The notes beneath the pieces are model-generated. The model saw only the letters and a list, made by a program, of their open reading frames with translations, did no database searches and had not been told where the DNA came from. Shown here piece after piece: positions 1 to 14,061 of a DNA stretch of 64,000 nt (positions are counted from its first letter, which is position 1; each line of letters begins with the position of its first letter). The position numbers were made by a program, and so were the translations under genes. Where the stretch lies: assembly GCA_001600175.1 (NCBI GenBank), contig BCJC01000007.1, positions 764,805 through 828,804 of the forward strand. Direction: 5' to 3'. This DNA is from Erythrobasidium yunnanense (lineage: Eukaryota > Basidiomycota > Cystobasidiomycetes > Erythrobasidiales > Erythrobasidiaceae).

Positions 1-1
1 T

Positions 2-121
2 CACCCGGACAAGCCCAACGGCGACGCAGATCGTTTCAAGCGCATCAATGAAGCGTACACCGCACTCAGTGCACGCGCAAAGCAAACCCGAGCGTCTTCT
101 TCCTACAATTATTATCGTTAG
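2..121 (+). CDS. DnaJ-domain protein, C-terminal end (partial)
   Basis: The reading frame is open from the left edge to a TAG at 119-121 and encodes the last 39 residues of a protein whose start lies outside the window. It begins with HPDK, the signature of the J-domain loop between helices II and III. A helix III-like segment follows (RFKRINEAYTAL) and then a short Ser/Tyr-rich end. J-domains stimulate the ATPase of Hsp70 chaperones. Here the J-domain sits at or very near the C-terminus, so the client-binding or targeting part must be upstream or absent. The family member cannot be decided from this fragment. Confidence 0.7.
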   Translation, partial: HPDKPNGDADRFKRINEAYTALSARAKQTRASSSYNYYR

Positions 122-378
122 CGCAGTCGCAGCCATCGTTTCAGCAGTAATTCAGTCAAGCAAGAAGTAGCATTATGTTAGCATGTCTATACAGTTGTTG
201 ATGTATACATACAAGCAAGCAGTCTCTTGTCTATAGCAGCCGAAGAGACCGAGGCTTTCCGGGTGAATGATTTGCGGCAGGGCGGCAGCTGAAGCCCGTC
301 TGCTTTTCGTAGTCGAAGAGCCGGAAAATAGGCAACAGATTCTCTTGCTTCTGCATCTACCATCTTACATACTCTATC

Positions 379-2293
379 ATGCCTTCCGTGGCCATGTCTA
401 CCTTCCGTCTCTCTGCACTTTCGCGAGTCGCGGGCCCGTCAACACGGCGTGCTTTTTCAACGAGCTTTGCGCGTTACAAGAACACTTCTGGTCTGAAGAA
501 GCTCTATGATTCTGCAGAAGAAGCCGTAGCAGATGTGAAAGGAGACTCTGTTGTGCTTTCCGGAGGTCCGCTCACCAAAAGTCCAGGAGATAGGCATTAC
601 CTAACAGCTTCGGTTCTGCAGGATTCGGTCTATGTGGAACAGCAGACACTCTTATCCAAGCTCTTTCTAAACGGACTGAAGTCCAGAATTTGACCTGCGT
701 CTCTAACAATGCGGGTGTTGGCAACTACGGTCTTGGAGCACTTCTACACACCGGTCAGATCAGCAAGATGATTGCATCTTTCCTCGGTACAAACAAGCAC
801 TTTGAGAAGCTCTACTTGACGGGCAAGATCTCTCTCGAGCTGTGTCCTCAGGGTACGATTGCAGAAAGGTGTCGCGCTGCTGGAGCTGGTATCCCTGCTT
901 TCTTCACACCTACCGGAACAGGTACCCTTGTCGAAACTGGAGGAATTACCGAGAAATACAAGGAAGGGCAAGACGGAGTTGAGGAGGTTCCAGGAAAGCC
1001 ACGTGAAGTCAGAGAGTTCAATGGCAAGAAATACTTGATGGAAGAGGCTATCAAGGGAGACTATGCATTCATCAGAGTGTGGAAGGCCGACGAGTACGGT
1101 AACTGTCAATTCAGATACACTCAGCAGAACTTCTCCGGTGCAATGGCAAGATCAGCAAAGATGACTATCGTAGAAGCGGAGGAGATCGTCAAGGTTGGAG
1201 AGCTGGACCCTAACCATATCCATCTCCCTGGCATCTAGTAAGGCGCGCCCGCTCCTTGGCTGTTTGAGCCATGCTAACGATTGGTATAGCGTGAACAGAA
1301 TAGTAAAGGCTACAGAACCTAAGCGCATTGAGTTTGAGACGCTGTCAGATAAAGCAGGAGACGATGCTGCTCTGGGCAAGGGATCCGCAAAAGCAAGAAG
1401 AGAGCGAATCGTTAAGCGTGCCGCCAAAGAGTTGAAGGATGGCATGTACGGTAAGCCGATACACTTCTACAAGACGCAAAACAAGCTCCTTGCTGAGTTA
1501 TTACCCGAAATTCAGTCAACCTCGGCATCGGTATGCCCATGTTGGCACCAAGCTTCGTCGAGCCTGGCACTACCATCCACATGCAATCTGAGAACGGTCT
1601 ACTTGGCATGGGACCTTACCCCACAAAAGAGACAGTCGATGCCGACATCATCAACGCAGGAAAGGAGACCGTTACTATTCTGCCAGGTGGATCTACCTTC
1701 GATTCCTCAGAGTCTTTCGGTATGATCCGAGGAGGTCACATCGATGTTGCTATGCTTGGCGCAATGGAGGTCTCGGCCAACGGAGACCTTGCGAACTACA
1801 TGATTCCAGGAAAGATGGTCAAGGGTATGGGAGGAGGTGAGTTCAGAAGAGCTCAAGAACGCATTGTTCGTCAGGGCTAATTGTGTCTTTCCTTACAGCT
1901 ATGGAGTACGCTTTATTCTACATGCAGCTATCCGACTCAAGCTGACCTTTCGCTCCAGCCTCGTCTCCAACCCCGATAACACGAAGGTCATCGTAGTGAC
2001 AGACCACACCGACAAGAGCGGCAAACCCAAAATCGTTGCAGAATGCAGCCTTCCTTTGACAGGACCACGCTGCGTCAGCCAAATCATCACAGATCTTGTA
2101 CGTATCGCTTCCGAGTGCTTGTGCCGGTACAGGCAAGCTGACATTCCCCTTCCAGTGCGTGTTCGAGGTAGACCGCAAGAACGGTGGCCTTACGCTTACA
2201 GAACTGGCACCTGGCGTGACGCTCGAGGAAGTCAAGGAAAAGACAGGTGCTCCCTTCAAAGCAGTCGAAAACCTCAAGCAGATGGGGGCGTAA
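379..2293 (+). CDS. Succinyl-CoA:3-ketoacid CoA-transferase, mitochondrial (SCOT)
   Basis: This family I CoA-transferase moves CoA from succinyl-CoA to acetoacetate in the mitochondrial matrix. I infer seven exons: 379-565, 622-1237, 1290-1450, 1516-1836, 1899-1905, 1959-2097 and 2156-2293. They sum to 1,569 nt (522 aa), in line with the two-domain SCOT length. The N-terminus is Arg/Ser-rich without acids, like a mitochondrial presequence; a second Met five residues in could also serve as start. The alpha half carries the VSNNAG and GLGALL motifs. The beta half carries NLGIGMP and the SENGLLGMG motif, which contains the catalytic Glu that forms the glutamyl-CoA thioester. Exon 5 is only 7 nt and supplies part of the conserved GGAMDLVSN segment. 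Intron 1 has a weak donor (GTCCGC). The rest of the model is well supported. Confidence 0.95.
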
Positions 2294-2489
2294 ATTGCGC
2301 GATGAGGTAGCCGGGACTGTTACTTGTATAATAGCTGTCGTATCCTTGCATTCTTCTGTCGTTTCGCAATCTGTTTATTCGGGGCAAAAGAAAGAAGTCG
2401 CCGGCAAGCGATCTGTCAATTGCAGAGCTTCTTGCTTCTTTTCCTTGATCAAAGCTTAGAACGAAGATTTATACCAGACTTGATCAATC

Positions 2490-3861
2490 ATGTCTCTTGG
2501 ACGTACTTACACGATTGCTTCTACTGGCTTGAAGATACCCGCTGTTGGTCTCGGCACTTGTTGGTCGTTCAGCAATTTTGACGTTACGTAGTCTTGTTGG
2601 ACTGATGCAACAGTACAGGGAGATCCAAGCCTGGCGAAGTCAAAGCTGCAGTCGCTCATGCTCTCAAGATCGGCTATGTGAGCTGCCGGCGTCTGGTGTC
2701 TTCTGGACCAGCTCATTGATTTGCTCTGTTTCGCAGAGACACATCGACTGTGCATACATCTATGGAAACGAGAAGGAGGTCCGCAGGGTATCGCTCCCGA
2801 CTCTTGTGTTGACCTGACATCGACAATGACAGGTCGGAGATGCCTTGGCCGAATCTTCTGTTCCTCGAGAAGAACTATGGATTACCTCGAAGCTTTGGAA
2901 CGCTATGCACGAGCCAGAGCAAGTCGCGCCAGCGCTAGATCAAACCCTGAAGGACCTGCAACTCTCCTATCTGGACTTATATCTGTAAACTAACCTAGCA
3001 ACCCTTCCTCCGTGCAGCTGATCAGACATGTAGCATGCACTGGCCTGTAGCTTTCGGACCTTCCCCTGATGGCAAGCTGCGAAACAATCCAAAAGATGGC
3101 AACGGGAAGATCATCGTCAACAAGGCATTGACTGACAACCCTGTTCCAACTTGGCGAGCTATGGAGAAGCTTGTAGAGTCTGGGAAAGTCCGCCATATCG
3201 GCATATCGAACTTCAACATCAGGCGATGCGAGGCTTTGTTGAAGGAGGTACGGCTAGCATCTTATCCTGTTCTGTCCATCCATTGACTCGCTATCACAGG
3301 CCAAGATCAAGCCTGCCTTCAATCAGGTAGAACTCAATTTCAGCTGCGCACAGCCTGAACTCCTTGAGTGGAGCAAGAAGAATGGTATTCTGCTAGAATC
3401 GTACTCGCCGCTGGGCAGTGACGGCGCAGCCCAGCGTGAACTTCCTGAGATGTAAGAGCCATTGTCAAACCGCTATGCTACCCATTTGACGTGCTTTACA
3501 GCCGCAAGATGGCCGAAAAATACAAGGTAGACGCTGCTAATATCCTGATAAGCTGGCAAGTGCAACGAGGGGTGAGTAATCCGGCACGTACAATCAATTG
3601 CCTCTGCTAACGTCCTTCATAGGCCGTATGCCTTCCGAAATCTGTAACGCCATCGCGCATTGAGAGCAATTTCAAGGGTAATTGTGATACACCGACTCTT
3701 GATAGAGAGTGCTAATCAGCCCAGCAGATGTCGAACTATCAGCTGAAGACGTGGATATTCTTGAAAAGGCATCTGCCGCAGCCTATCCTGTACCGAAGCG
3801 AGCAGTGCTGCCGGATTGGGGCCTGGACATCTATGAAGACAAGAAACAAGCAAAGCTCTGA
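2490..3861 (+). CDS. Aldo/keto reductase
   Basis: NADPH-dependent aldehyde/ketone reductase with a TIM-barrel fold. Nine exons (2490-2559, 2619-2677, 2737-2787, 2833-2984, 3034-3247, 3300-3451, 3502-3571, 3623-3677, 3728-3861) sum to 957 nt, giving 318 aa, the usual family size. The full catalytic tetrad is visible: Asp and Tyr in [11 protein letters not shown], Lys in ITSKLW and His in LMHWP. The GISNFN segment and the C-terminal [14 protein letters not shown] cofactor-binding region are also present. The first donor (GTTGGT) is off consensus, and the exon 3 donor could lie a few bases either side of 2788. It lies about 200 bp downstream of the CoA-transferase gene on the same strand, without evidence of a functional link. 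The substrate cannot be told from sequence. Confidence 0.93.
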
Positions 3862-4129
3862 GCGCCTCTTAAACACACGAATTTCCATTTTGCTGACATC
3901 TAGAGCACGCCTTTCTCCTGTTACAATTAATATAGAACATCGTTTTGTTATGTAAATACAGGCAATGGCGGTCAGCCAAAGGTTTACTTCTTTACTGCAA
4001 TCTAGATGAAAGATTACTATATTGTCCTTTGTTCGAAGCTAATAAGGAGAGACACGAAATGATTGTCCTTCCGGCTGCCAAACATTATCGACCGTTATCG
4101 GCCAGCGTTCGCAACCTTTGCGTTACATG

Positions 4130-7100
4130 TCAGGGTACTCGTTTCATAACTTCAATTGAGACAGTACTCACAGCATTGCGGATAGCGTCGGCGGTCTTCT
4201 TCTCTTCTTCTTCAGCTAGCTTTCTAGCTTCTTGTCTACTTAGATTTGCATGCGAGTCTTTCGATTGAGGCTGAGGAGGAGGATTGACAAATTTGTGGAA
4301 ATGTGCACTGCCTGGACTCGAAGACAGGAAAGACTTGGAAGTAGGTGACTTCTGGTTCAACGAGCTTGTAGTTGACGGTCTTCGCCGCGAGACATCGGGA
4401 GCGAGACCATGCCCGCGATGTATACTGGACGCCGCTGTCGATCCGGCTGCATCGGTGCGCTTGTAGGAGGATGGGAGTATGAGCGTGTCTGCAACAGTCC
4501 GTTCCGATGCACCGTTTGAGCCGTCTTTCGAAGCTTGTTCGGCCAACAGCATGGCAAGTCTCGATGACTCTTGCACTCTAGAGGTTACTGCCTGATCTGC
4601 TGAGCCGGAACCGGGATTGTCGTCGATCCTCTTCGAAGCCTTTCCCTTGGCCTTGCTCGCTCGAGCTTGGTCACTTGTGGTAGACTGATCACCCTCGGAC
4701 AACCCCGAGACACGTGAATCGAAATCGGCAGAGCGTTGCGGTGCAGGCAGCGCCAGCTTATCGAGACCCTCCGGCATCTGTGTGTCTGCTGCAGCGAACG
4801 AGAATAATGGAGAGGCAGACAAGCCGTTGTCAGACTCTGCGCACAGTGCGTCCTGAGATGTTCCCGCAGAGGTGAGAAGAGCATGGTCTACAGGCGGCGA
4901 TGACGATGAGCGAGATTCTGATTGACGTCGCCCTAAAGTAGGATATACAGTGTATGATCAGTTAATCGCTCGAATTGTTCATTGCTGCGGCGACTGTTGA
5001 GCTCGCTCAGCAGGGGAGGGGAACACACCAACAGATCTAGGAGAATTGCCTCTCGGAGACGGCGATGATCCTGGCAGCGTCCTGCTGCGCTTGACTGTAG
5101 CACCTGAACCTGCCGAGGGAGGCAGATTCTGCCCTCGGACTGTGGTAGCTGACAGAGGTATATCATCGTCATACGTGGCTGTATAGGGCGACGAAGACCG
5201 CATTGGTCGCGAAAGGTATGGCGTTTCTGGATTTGAGGGATCCCAGATGACTGTTTGCGAAGCGCCTGTGGTTGGAGTCGCGACACCAGACGAAGTAGGC
5301 GTGCGACCTTTCTTGAGCTTTCGAGGGACTCTATCTTTCTCCTTTTCTCTTTTCTCCTCCTTAGACGGTCTACCTGTGGCAGGCGGGGACATCGTAGGGA
5401 AAGAAGCTGTACCTGGCTGTGAGTGAGCGGTACGTGTCTGTAATACTGGCGGTGCCGCAATGGATATAGGAGGTAGTTTGGAGAAATTCCGCGGCTTGGT
5501 GGCCTGCGGGACAGGGGAGGATGAGTACGGAATTGTCGGAGACGCTTGTGCGCTACTGGACTGTATCGACGCTATTCTTTGCTGCTGCTGAGGGATAGAG
5601 ACTGGATTAGATGGCTGTGAAGGTGGCTGCACAGGATGCTGAGCTTGGCCGTGAGCCTGAATCTGCTGCGGCTGTTGTTGCTGAACCTTCTGCGATCCTG
5701 TAGCTTGCGCAGCCTGAGGAAGACCCTGCTTCGGGGTTGCGCTGACAGGACTCGTGTCTGTTGAGCTCGCAGGAGCAGACGAAGCCGAGCTATACTGCTC
5801 CGGAAAGACCACAAAGTGATCTTGATGATTGATCAGGAACTCTAGCACTTCCTGATTAATTTTGATCTCGTCTTGACGTCTAGTCAGTTCGGCTTTAGCG
5901 TTTGCGGCAGACCCTCCACCACCCGAACTTGAGCCATCGCTTATCGATGTCGACATCATGGCCGCTTGTAAGGCCGAAGGATTGGACGGCGAGCGGGATA
6001 GAGGGGGCATACTAGGCGGTGAAAGTGATTCGCTGGCTCCAGATGTTGTAGCAGCCCCAGGGATAGGAATGCCGGCAATGTCGCCTGCCGCATCTTCGGG
6101 AGCTCTGATCAGACCAGGCTGAAATACGACTGCCAAGTTCGAGGCAGGCATAAGATTCGATTGGTGATTCTTGGCGAAGACGTTGAGCATGTCTAAGACG
6201 TAGGAAAGAAGGTATTTGGTTGAGGCCGGTAGCTGCGCTATCAGGACCTTGTATCGCTCGATACTGGCCTCGATCGCTTCTGCGTTGTCGATTTTTCCCA
6301 GTTGAGCTGTACACGTACAAGTATGCTCAGCATGAGGGAGCCGGAAAATTCATGCGAACTCACGCAAAGCATTGCGGAAATCGTCGTATAGCTCTGCCGG
6401 AACGACGGGTTCCTGTAGTATGCGCATGAGCTCAGCGATAGCGGACATATGTTGCGCATTACTTACAGGCAGCTGGTTGAGGTATCTTCTTAAGACGTTA
6501 GCGGCATCGTGTACGCTCCAAGGGCCCCAAACGACATCCTTGCCGTATGAGGGAGGTCGGTCGAAGATATCTTGTAGCTCTTTCATTCTGCGTGTCGAGC
6601 CTGATATCCTGAAGACTCCTTCGACAGTAGTTGCTGTGCGCGGTGGAAACAGATAAAGTCAATGTTCTGTGAAAGCCTTCAGCACCCTGCCAGGCTTACC
6701 TTTCTGCTTGAGAAACAGACCACACTTGGCTACTACGATTGGTATATAGCTATAGAATGATATTGAGGTTAGCATTGCAGGTTTGCAAGCATATACGTAT
6801 AGCGAATGAACCCACCCATAGACTTGATTGACACCGTCCGGTCCCACCATCGAGATTGCGACTCCAGCATACTTGAGACTATATGTCAAAGGTACTCCAA
6901 AGACGCCCTTGTAGTGCCCGGCCGCGCTCGAGTTGCTTGACGTGGGTGATATCTCGAACCTATTTGAGGAGCCTGAGCCGCCAGCAGCTGCCGCTTGAGC
7001 CTGCGCCTGGGCAGCCTGTTGCTGTTTAGTGAACTTGGTCCACCATGTCTTCAAGCCTTGCTTCGTTGCTGCCTGCTGTTGCTGCTGCTGGGTCGTTGCG

Positions 7101-7336
7101 CTAGCTGATGCCGGGTCTGTTGGAATAGCTGGCAGCGGAAGAGCCATCGAAGCCGCTTGCAAGTCTGCGTATGCTTGAGACGGTATTCCTGGACCAGTAT
7201 GCTGCTGCTGTTGCTGTTGCTGCTGCTGCTGGCTATGCGTTATCGCTCCCGAATCTCGCCCAAATTCCCGCTGTTCTGGCTGGTGATGCTGGTTTTGAGA
7301 CGACGGCGGATGCCGCCGTTGATTCTGGTCACTCAT
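4130..7336 (-). CDS. RhoGAP-domain protein, Sac7-like
   Basis: Rho GTPase-activating protein. The N-terminus is low complexity with a run of about ten glutamines (7201-7230). The RhoGAP domain follows, split over several exons: a GVFGVPL start, a YIPIVVAKCGLFLKQK segment, then VEGVFRISGSTRRMKELQ carrying the arginine finger region (FRISGS). LNQLPEPVVPAELY and a final segment ending in ASNLAVVFQPGLI complete it. These resemble the yeast Sac7/Bag7 group, which acts on Rho1 in cell-wall and actin control. A long Ser/Pro-rich tail follows. Introns seen include 6750-6815 (66 nt, in frame) and one near 4929-5030 that joins the tail to the last coding stretch. A strong GTGAGT donor near 4173 suggests the true stop may be at 4095-4097 instead of 4130. 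Confidence 0.85.
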
Positions 7337-8236
7337 GACTATCTACCAGCTTTGCTATCTGCGCCGTTCTGGCGTTGTTTCTCCCAGCTCGAGCGCTCAG
7401 TGGGTCCACCTCCCTCTCACGTCTTCTAGCAGCATGGCATGGCCTCTGCAATTTGTCTTATTATCGCTGTCGCTACTATCTCGTCCCACTTCTATATTCC
7501 TGTCGTTTCCTGCCAGATTTCGAAGTGTCCCGAGTCGCTGGAGGGCGAAGGAGCAATCAAACGCAAAGTCTTTGGAGCAATCTGCCAGCATATGCCGGTA
7601 TAGACCAGGTGTATGGTTACGGCTTTCGTTCTGCGGACAAGGCTAACTTAATGCGCCATGATTGATGCAGCGGAGGCCCGGTCCCCGTTTGTGTTACAAG
7701 CAGACGCAAAGAAAGACCGAGATTTATCAATAATAACATCGCAATGCGTCTCAGTTGGCCTTCCTCTCTATACCAACATTTGCTGGCAGTACCGCCGCTA
7801 TAGCGAATTTTTCGCGGGAAGGAGATGGTGTGAAGCCGCTGCTTGAGAGCAGAGCACCATCAAGAAGCGAGTGACATGCTCGAAATTTGCTGATGACGGG
7901 AGCTTTTGTTTGCGGATCAGATTCTCCAGTCTCGGCTCCCGGCCCACGTGGAAGATAGGTCCTGCTAGTTACGTATGCGATATCGACGCATAGCGGATGA
8001 CATTCGCCGAGGCGTAAGTTATCAGCAGAATATGGTCTCGACGAGATGCCTGTTTGCAATTGCAGCTCCTTAATGGATGCCTGTGAAGTATGCGGAGCGG
8101 GCACATTGGTCTTGCTACATGAAGGGTACGGATGGATGCGATAAATAGCTACTATTGCATGGTATAGAATGAGATGGTGATGCTTGTTGTCTGTGCAGGC
8201 GGATGAAAGCCGAGGGTAGATCGAGAACGATTTTTA
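7337..8236. other. Intergenic: RhoGAP promoter and hydrolase 3' flank
   Basis: About 900 bp between the RhoGAP start codon and the stop of the alpha/beta hydrolase, both read on the minus strand. It must hold the RhoGAP promoter and 5' leader. Short open frames on both strands (for example 7375-7665 plus and 7751-8104 minus) have no recognisable domain and no convincing intron pattern. I see no RNA gene or repeat. Confidence 0.5.
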
Positions 8237-9418
8237 TCATTGGTCACCAAGCGAAGGTGAACTTTGCCTGCTATAACCGTCGGACCATCCACTGTCCGAC
8301 TCTATCGATATCGACCTCTTACGGTGTCGCCTTGCTGAGGCGGACGAGGCGGACTTCGCTAGACCTTCTGCTGCAACACGCTCGATCGTTGCGTTCAAGC
8401 GACTTGCAAATTGCCATTGAAGAGCGTGTCCGCCACCCTCGAACGGGATAAACTCAGAGTCTGGAAGGTGTCTATGCAGGTCTTGCGACCGCTCAGGCTT
8501 GACTGCAGTGTCGAGGTCTCCCGAAATTATGGCAATCTTGGGTATGGAATCGTTCAGTAATGCGAGCCTTTGCGGCGATAGATGATGGCATCTTTTGTGC
8601 AATATCAGTATGATCATACTTCCTACGGCCGGAGCCCAACTCACACAGCCGCCAAGGTTTGCAGGAAATTACCGGCGAGCGATTGTTTCCTTGTGAGGCT
8701 GTAACGACGCAGAAAGTCCTGACGAGAGGGAGTGAGTGACTCGACCCATACGAGAATGATCGTATGACCTACTTTATGCAAACGCTCCCGATTGCAGACT
8801 CCGTCTGAAAAGTCTTCCAGATATGCGGAAGGAAAAAGCCCTTCGAGCACGACATCGACCATTGCTTCTGCCGTGCGTACGAACATCAGACGTGCGAACA
8901 TAGTGAAGCCAGATAGCTATTACATCTATTCAGCACCTGTAAAGATGATCTGCGAGGAGAATTGGACGAACCGGAGCCGCAGAGCCGTTCCCAGCGGTCG
9001 TGGATATCAGGGTCAAGGATGCGATGGTAGCAGGTGTGATGAGAGCCTGTAGTCATTACTCAGCATTGAAAAGCAGAGAGAGGAAGCCCAGCCGACTGAC
9101 GAGTTCTTGAGCGATCATGCCGCCCATGCTGACGCCCACGACATGTACTGATCTTTCATCGGTCCATTCAAGGTATTCGAGTAGCTCTTGTACATCCCAG
9201 GCCATGTCTTGCGTTGAGAACCGGCATAGGGGACTATCCGACAGACCAACCGCCCTGTTATCGAAGAAGAGGCAGCGGTAACCAGGAAGATTGCCAAAGT
9301 ATTCTGCTTGAGGATGCCATGCGAAAGAACTCGTATTCAGGCCTTGGATGAAAACAATGGATGTGACGTCTTCTTCCGCATCGAGACTCTCCTGGCCATG
9401 GACCTCTGCAGCGAACAT
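8237..9418 (-). CDS. Alpha/beta hydrolase
   Basis: Alpha/beta hydrolase-fold protein in about five exons. The oxyanion-side segment is IQGLNTSSFAWHPQ and the nucleophile elbow is GVSMGG (Ser). The acid is in ISGDLDTAV (Asp) and the catalytic His in GGGHALQW, so the triad looks complete. An internal stretch giving LITPATIASLTLISTT matches the strand after the elbow. The C-terminus is a basic Ser-rich tail of about 45 residues outside the fold. The second intron appears to use a GTTCGT donor after GSAAP. The start at 9418 is the first ATG in frame, but a GTAAGA donor just upstream could mark a further 5' exon. Substrate unknown; lipase, esterase and epoxide-hydrolase-like activities are all possible. 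Confidence 0.78.
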
Positions 9419-10113
9419 TAGCTGGCTTATTTAACTACCTTCTAAAGAGTCCTCTTACCATAATATAGTCTGTGCGACCTATGCGACCTGGTCTTTGAGA
9501 CCTCGCAAAATCCTTTCTCAAGACATGTCGACGGATCAAAGATTGCTGATGTGCAGATTTCGCATGTCAGATGGGTTTTGTCACATATTGTCAGAAGCTA
9601 ATGATAAGAACACTCACTAGCAGGATCCTCGTCGGCCGGGCTGGCCATGTTCCTGCAGGCTTGGGCGAAAACGTTGCTGAAATCACAAGTGGCACATGGG
9701 CTAGAAACCTTCCCTTCATGACAAATACTCTATCACACTTCCAAGCATTCCTCTACATACATAAAGAGCTTCTCAAACCCGCAACATATGCTCTTGCTGC
9801 TGCTCGATGGAATGAACACCTTCGTCATGGTCCTTGCCTGCGGACATGCAATTGCTGCCAGATTATCGGCAAAGCCCAGCCTCACAAAGTATACTCCCGT
9901 GAAAGCGCGACTGTGAGACGGCTTGATACTAAATAATGCTGACTAGGCCTTCCTGGCCATGATACGCGTATTACTGAGCAAGTTACGATCAATGGTTCCC
10001 TTCTGGCGCAGTACCCCATAAGCTGGAGGATGAGGGATGTTGCAGTACATGCGAATTTTTCCGCTTACTACCTAAAATGATTGCAGCTAGCCATGCATGT
10101 CGGCACGAAAGGC

Positions 10114-10647
10114 TCATAATGGATCTGCCTCTTCATCATACCGATCACAGACAGCGCAGCACTCGCGTAGTATGTTCCAGGATACAGCGTGTCCATGTGC
10201 GTCCACAACTCGATGAGTGACCCATACATTCACGTAAGTGTGCAGGTGTACGCTGCAGAAATCGTAAGGATCACGTAAATGTCCATGATTACCATCACAT
10301 CGCCAGCGGTGAGGGTCCCTCGGGTTGTTGATGTCATGCTGGAGTGTCAGCTTCCTATCGCAGGTTGTATGTCTGAGGGGCGTATTGGGATCAGTCGTTC
10401 GAAGGCGCAAGCCGCATCTCTCCTGCTTTATGGGTGTTCCAGTGTATCCGTATTGACGAGCCTTCGAATGCGGCATAGCTGGTGCATCTACCCATACTTG
10501 TGGTCGTTGTTGCCTTCGTGGCATGGCGAGCGCGCGCAATTGGAACGTAGTAGTATTTGAGCAGGGTTTGAAACTTGTTTCTGACTGTATTGGTCCGTAT
10601 CCTACTGCCCGATGATTTCTTCGGAAGCAAGAGACAGGTTTGAGCAT
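10114..10647 (-). CDS. Hypothetical protein, weak candidate
   Basis: Open frame of 177 codons, with an internal Met (residue 42) as an alternative start. The product is rich in Arg, His and Cys. Pairs such as CDGNHGH, DFCSVHLH and ECCAVC could suggest metal binding, but no known zinc-finger spacing fits. There is no signal peptide. No family was recognised, and it may be a chance frame in a gene-poor region. Confidence 0.2.
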   Translation of the reverse strand: MLKPVSCFRRNHRAVGYGPIQSETSFKPCSNTTTFQLRALAMPRRQQRPQVWVDAPAMPHSKARQYGYTGTPIKQERCGLRLRTTDPNTPLRHTTCDRKLTLQHDINNPRDPHRWRCDGNHGHLRDPYDFCSVHLHTYVNVWVTHRVVDAHGHAVSWNILRECCAVCDRYDEEADPL

Positions 10648-11050
10648 TTCAGAACATGTATCCCTCGTTGCGCCAATGTTTGTGCGAGAGGCTTTCCGTG
10701 CCGCTTCGCGAAAGGGAGGCTGTCTGCCCTGTCAAAGGTCGTACAAGGGAACCGCAGAAGGGGGTCCGATCGGATCCAGCCTTGAAGGGCATCTGCTCTG
10801 AATTTTTTCCGTGTGTCGGCTGTGGTGATTGAGGTTTCAAGCAACGGTGATGAGAGACGCAGTAGGGTACGGAAGTCGGCATGCTGCAAGTCAGATACAG
10901 AAAGAAGGGTGCGTGACGGGCTCGTTGACAAAGCTGTAAGAAGCTACACATGACTGAGAGACTGATGATCTTCGCAGAATGCCTGCCTTGCGCTACTATA
11001 AGATTGTATTCATATTCTTGCAGAAAGCACTTTGAAAAATGGTGAGGTTC

Positions 11051-11653
11051 TCAATACATTGCAACTGGGATTCTGTTTCTGGATGGATTCACGACTGGTG
11101 CAGTTCTGCTCCCTGTTCTTCGGTGTCCATTGGTAGCGATGTTCGCGATGGTCGGATGGAGCTGTCCTGTTCTGTTGTAGCGTGGCGCATGGCGGTGATT
11201 ATGCCAAGCAGGTAGAGCGGCATTGAGTGTTGGAGACGCCGACTCCGTGAAGGCATGTAACGGGACGTTAACAAGGACTTGGACAGTTGGAACGGTCGTT
11301 GCCGATGCCCTCGTACTGATTGAAGGGGCTCGAGCGACCCTCGCTGCTCGTTGGCCCAGTCTGCTGGTTGTTGTATCGTTTACGATATACTGGAGAGGAC
11401 TAGCAAAGCTACCACTGGTAGACCTGACTCGGCCTGACCTGCTTGAGGTGACATACGATGGTAGCGCGCTCGGGATGATCGGTGTGGACGTCGAGAGACT
11501 GCGTCGGCTTATCGATGGGTACGAGTGTCGTCTGGCATGTCTCGATCCCTGCACGGGCTGGACCATAGATGCAGCGGCTCTGGCGGACAAAGGCATCGTG
11601 ATCGGACCAGGCTGCGCATATGATTGTGATCGTTGGCGACTGAAGAATGGCAT
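11051..11653 (-). CDS. Hypothetical Ser/Arg-rich protein, weak candidate
   Basis: A 200-codon open frame beginning with ATG at 11653. The product is strongly basic and rich in Ser, Arg and Ala, with no membrane segment, signal peptide or known domain. The composition resembles disordered tails of other proteins in this window, so it may be a real disordered protein or an exon of a larger gene. The opposite strand also has a 172-codon frame over the same bases (11223-11741), which weakens the case. Confidence 0.25.
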   Translation of the reverse strand: MPFFSRQRSQSYAQPGPITMPLSARAAASMVQPVQGSRHARRHSYPSISRRSLSTSTPIIPSALPSYVTSSRSGRVRSTSGSFASPLQYIVNDTTTSRLGQRAARVARAPSISTRASATTVPTVQVLVNVPLHAFTESASPTLNAALPAWHNHRHAPRYNRTGQLHPTIANIATNGHRRTGSRTAPVVNPSRNRIPVAMY

Positions 11654-12083
11654 ATTTGCTTTTGCTCGATATCAGTCGTCCTGGAGCAGAGTGCCAGAGA
11701 GAGCTGCAGCGAGCAGACGGAGAGGCTGCACTGCCCGATAGCTGTGCAGATGAAGATGACATCATCGTGATAAATAAGCCAACTTGGGTGCTGGAACTCT
11801 CTCGAAGCCATACAGCGCTTGCTTGTCGGAGGCCGCCCGTCCTGTCGAGCTTGGAAATACCATAGCAAGACAAAGGACCGCAGGGCCTGATACCACATCT
11901 AATCTGTAACAGCTTGCTCCATCCGTATTGACAGTAGACTGTTTCCAAAGCCTTGGACAATTCTTGCTGCACAGTCCGGGCAGCCGAGGCAGCAGTTTGA
12001 GGCAGGCATAACAGCAGTACACCATAGCAGGGATTGTTGACAGTCATAAATATACGTTGCATGCATGGAAGTCCTCTTTGTGA

Positions 12084-14061
<1,978 letters not shown>

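Noticed and set aside
7157-7429. Plus-strand frame with a poly-leucine run
   Set aside because: It is the reverse strand of the CAG-rich glutamine tract in the RhoGAP N-terminus; the Leu run is a shadow.
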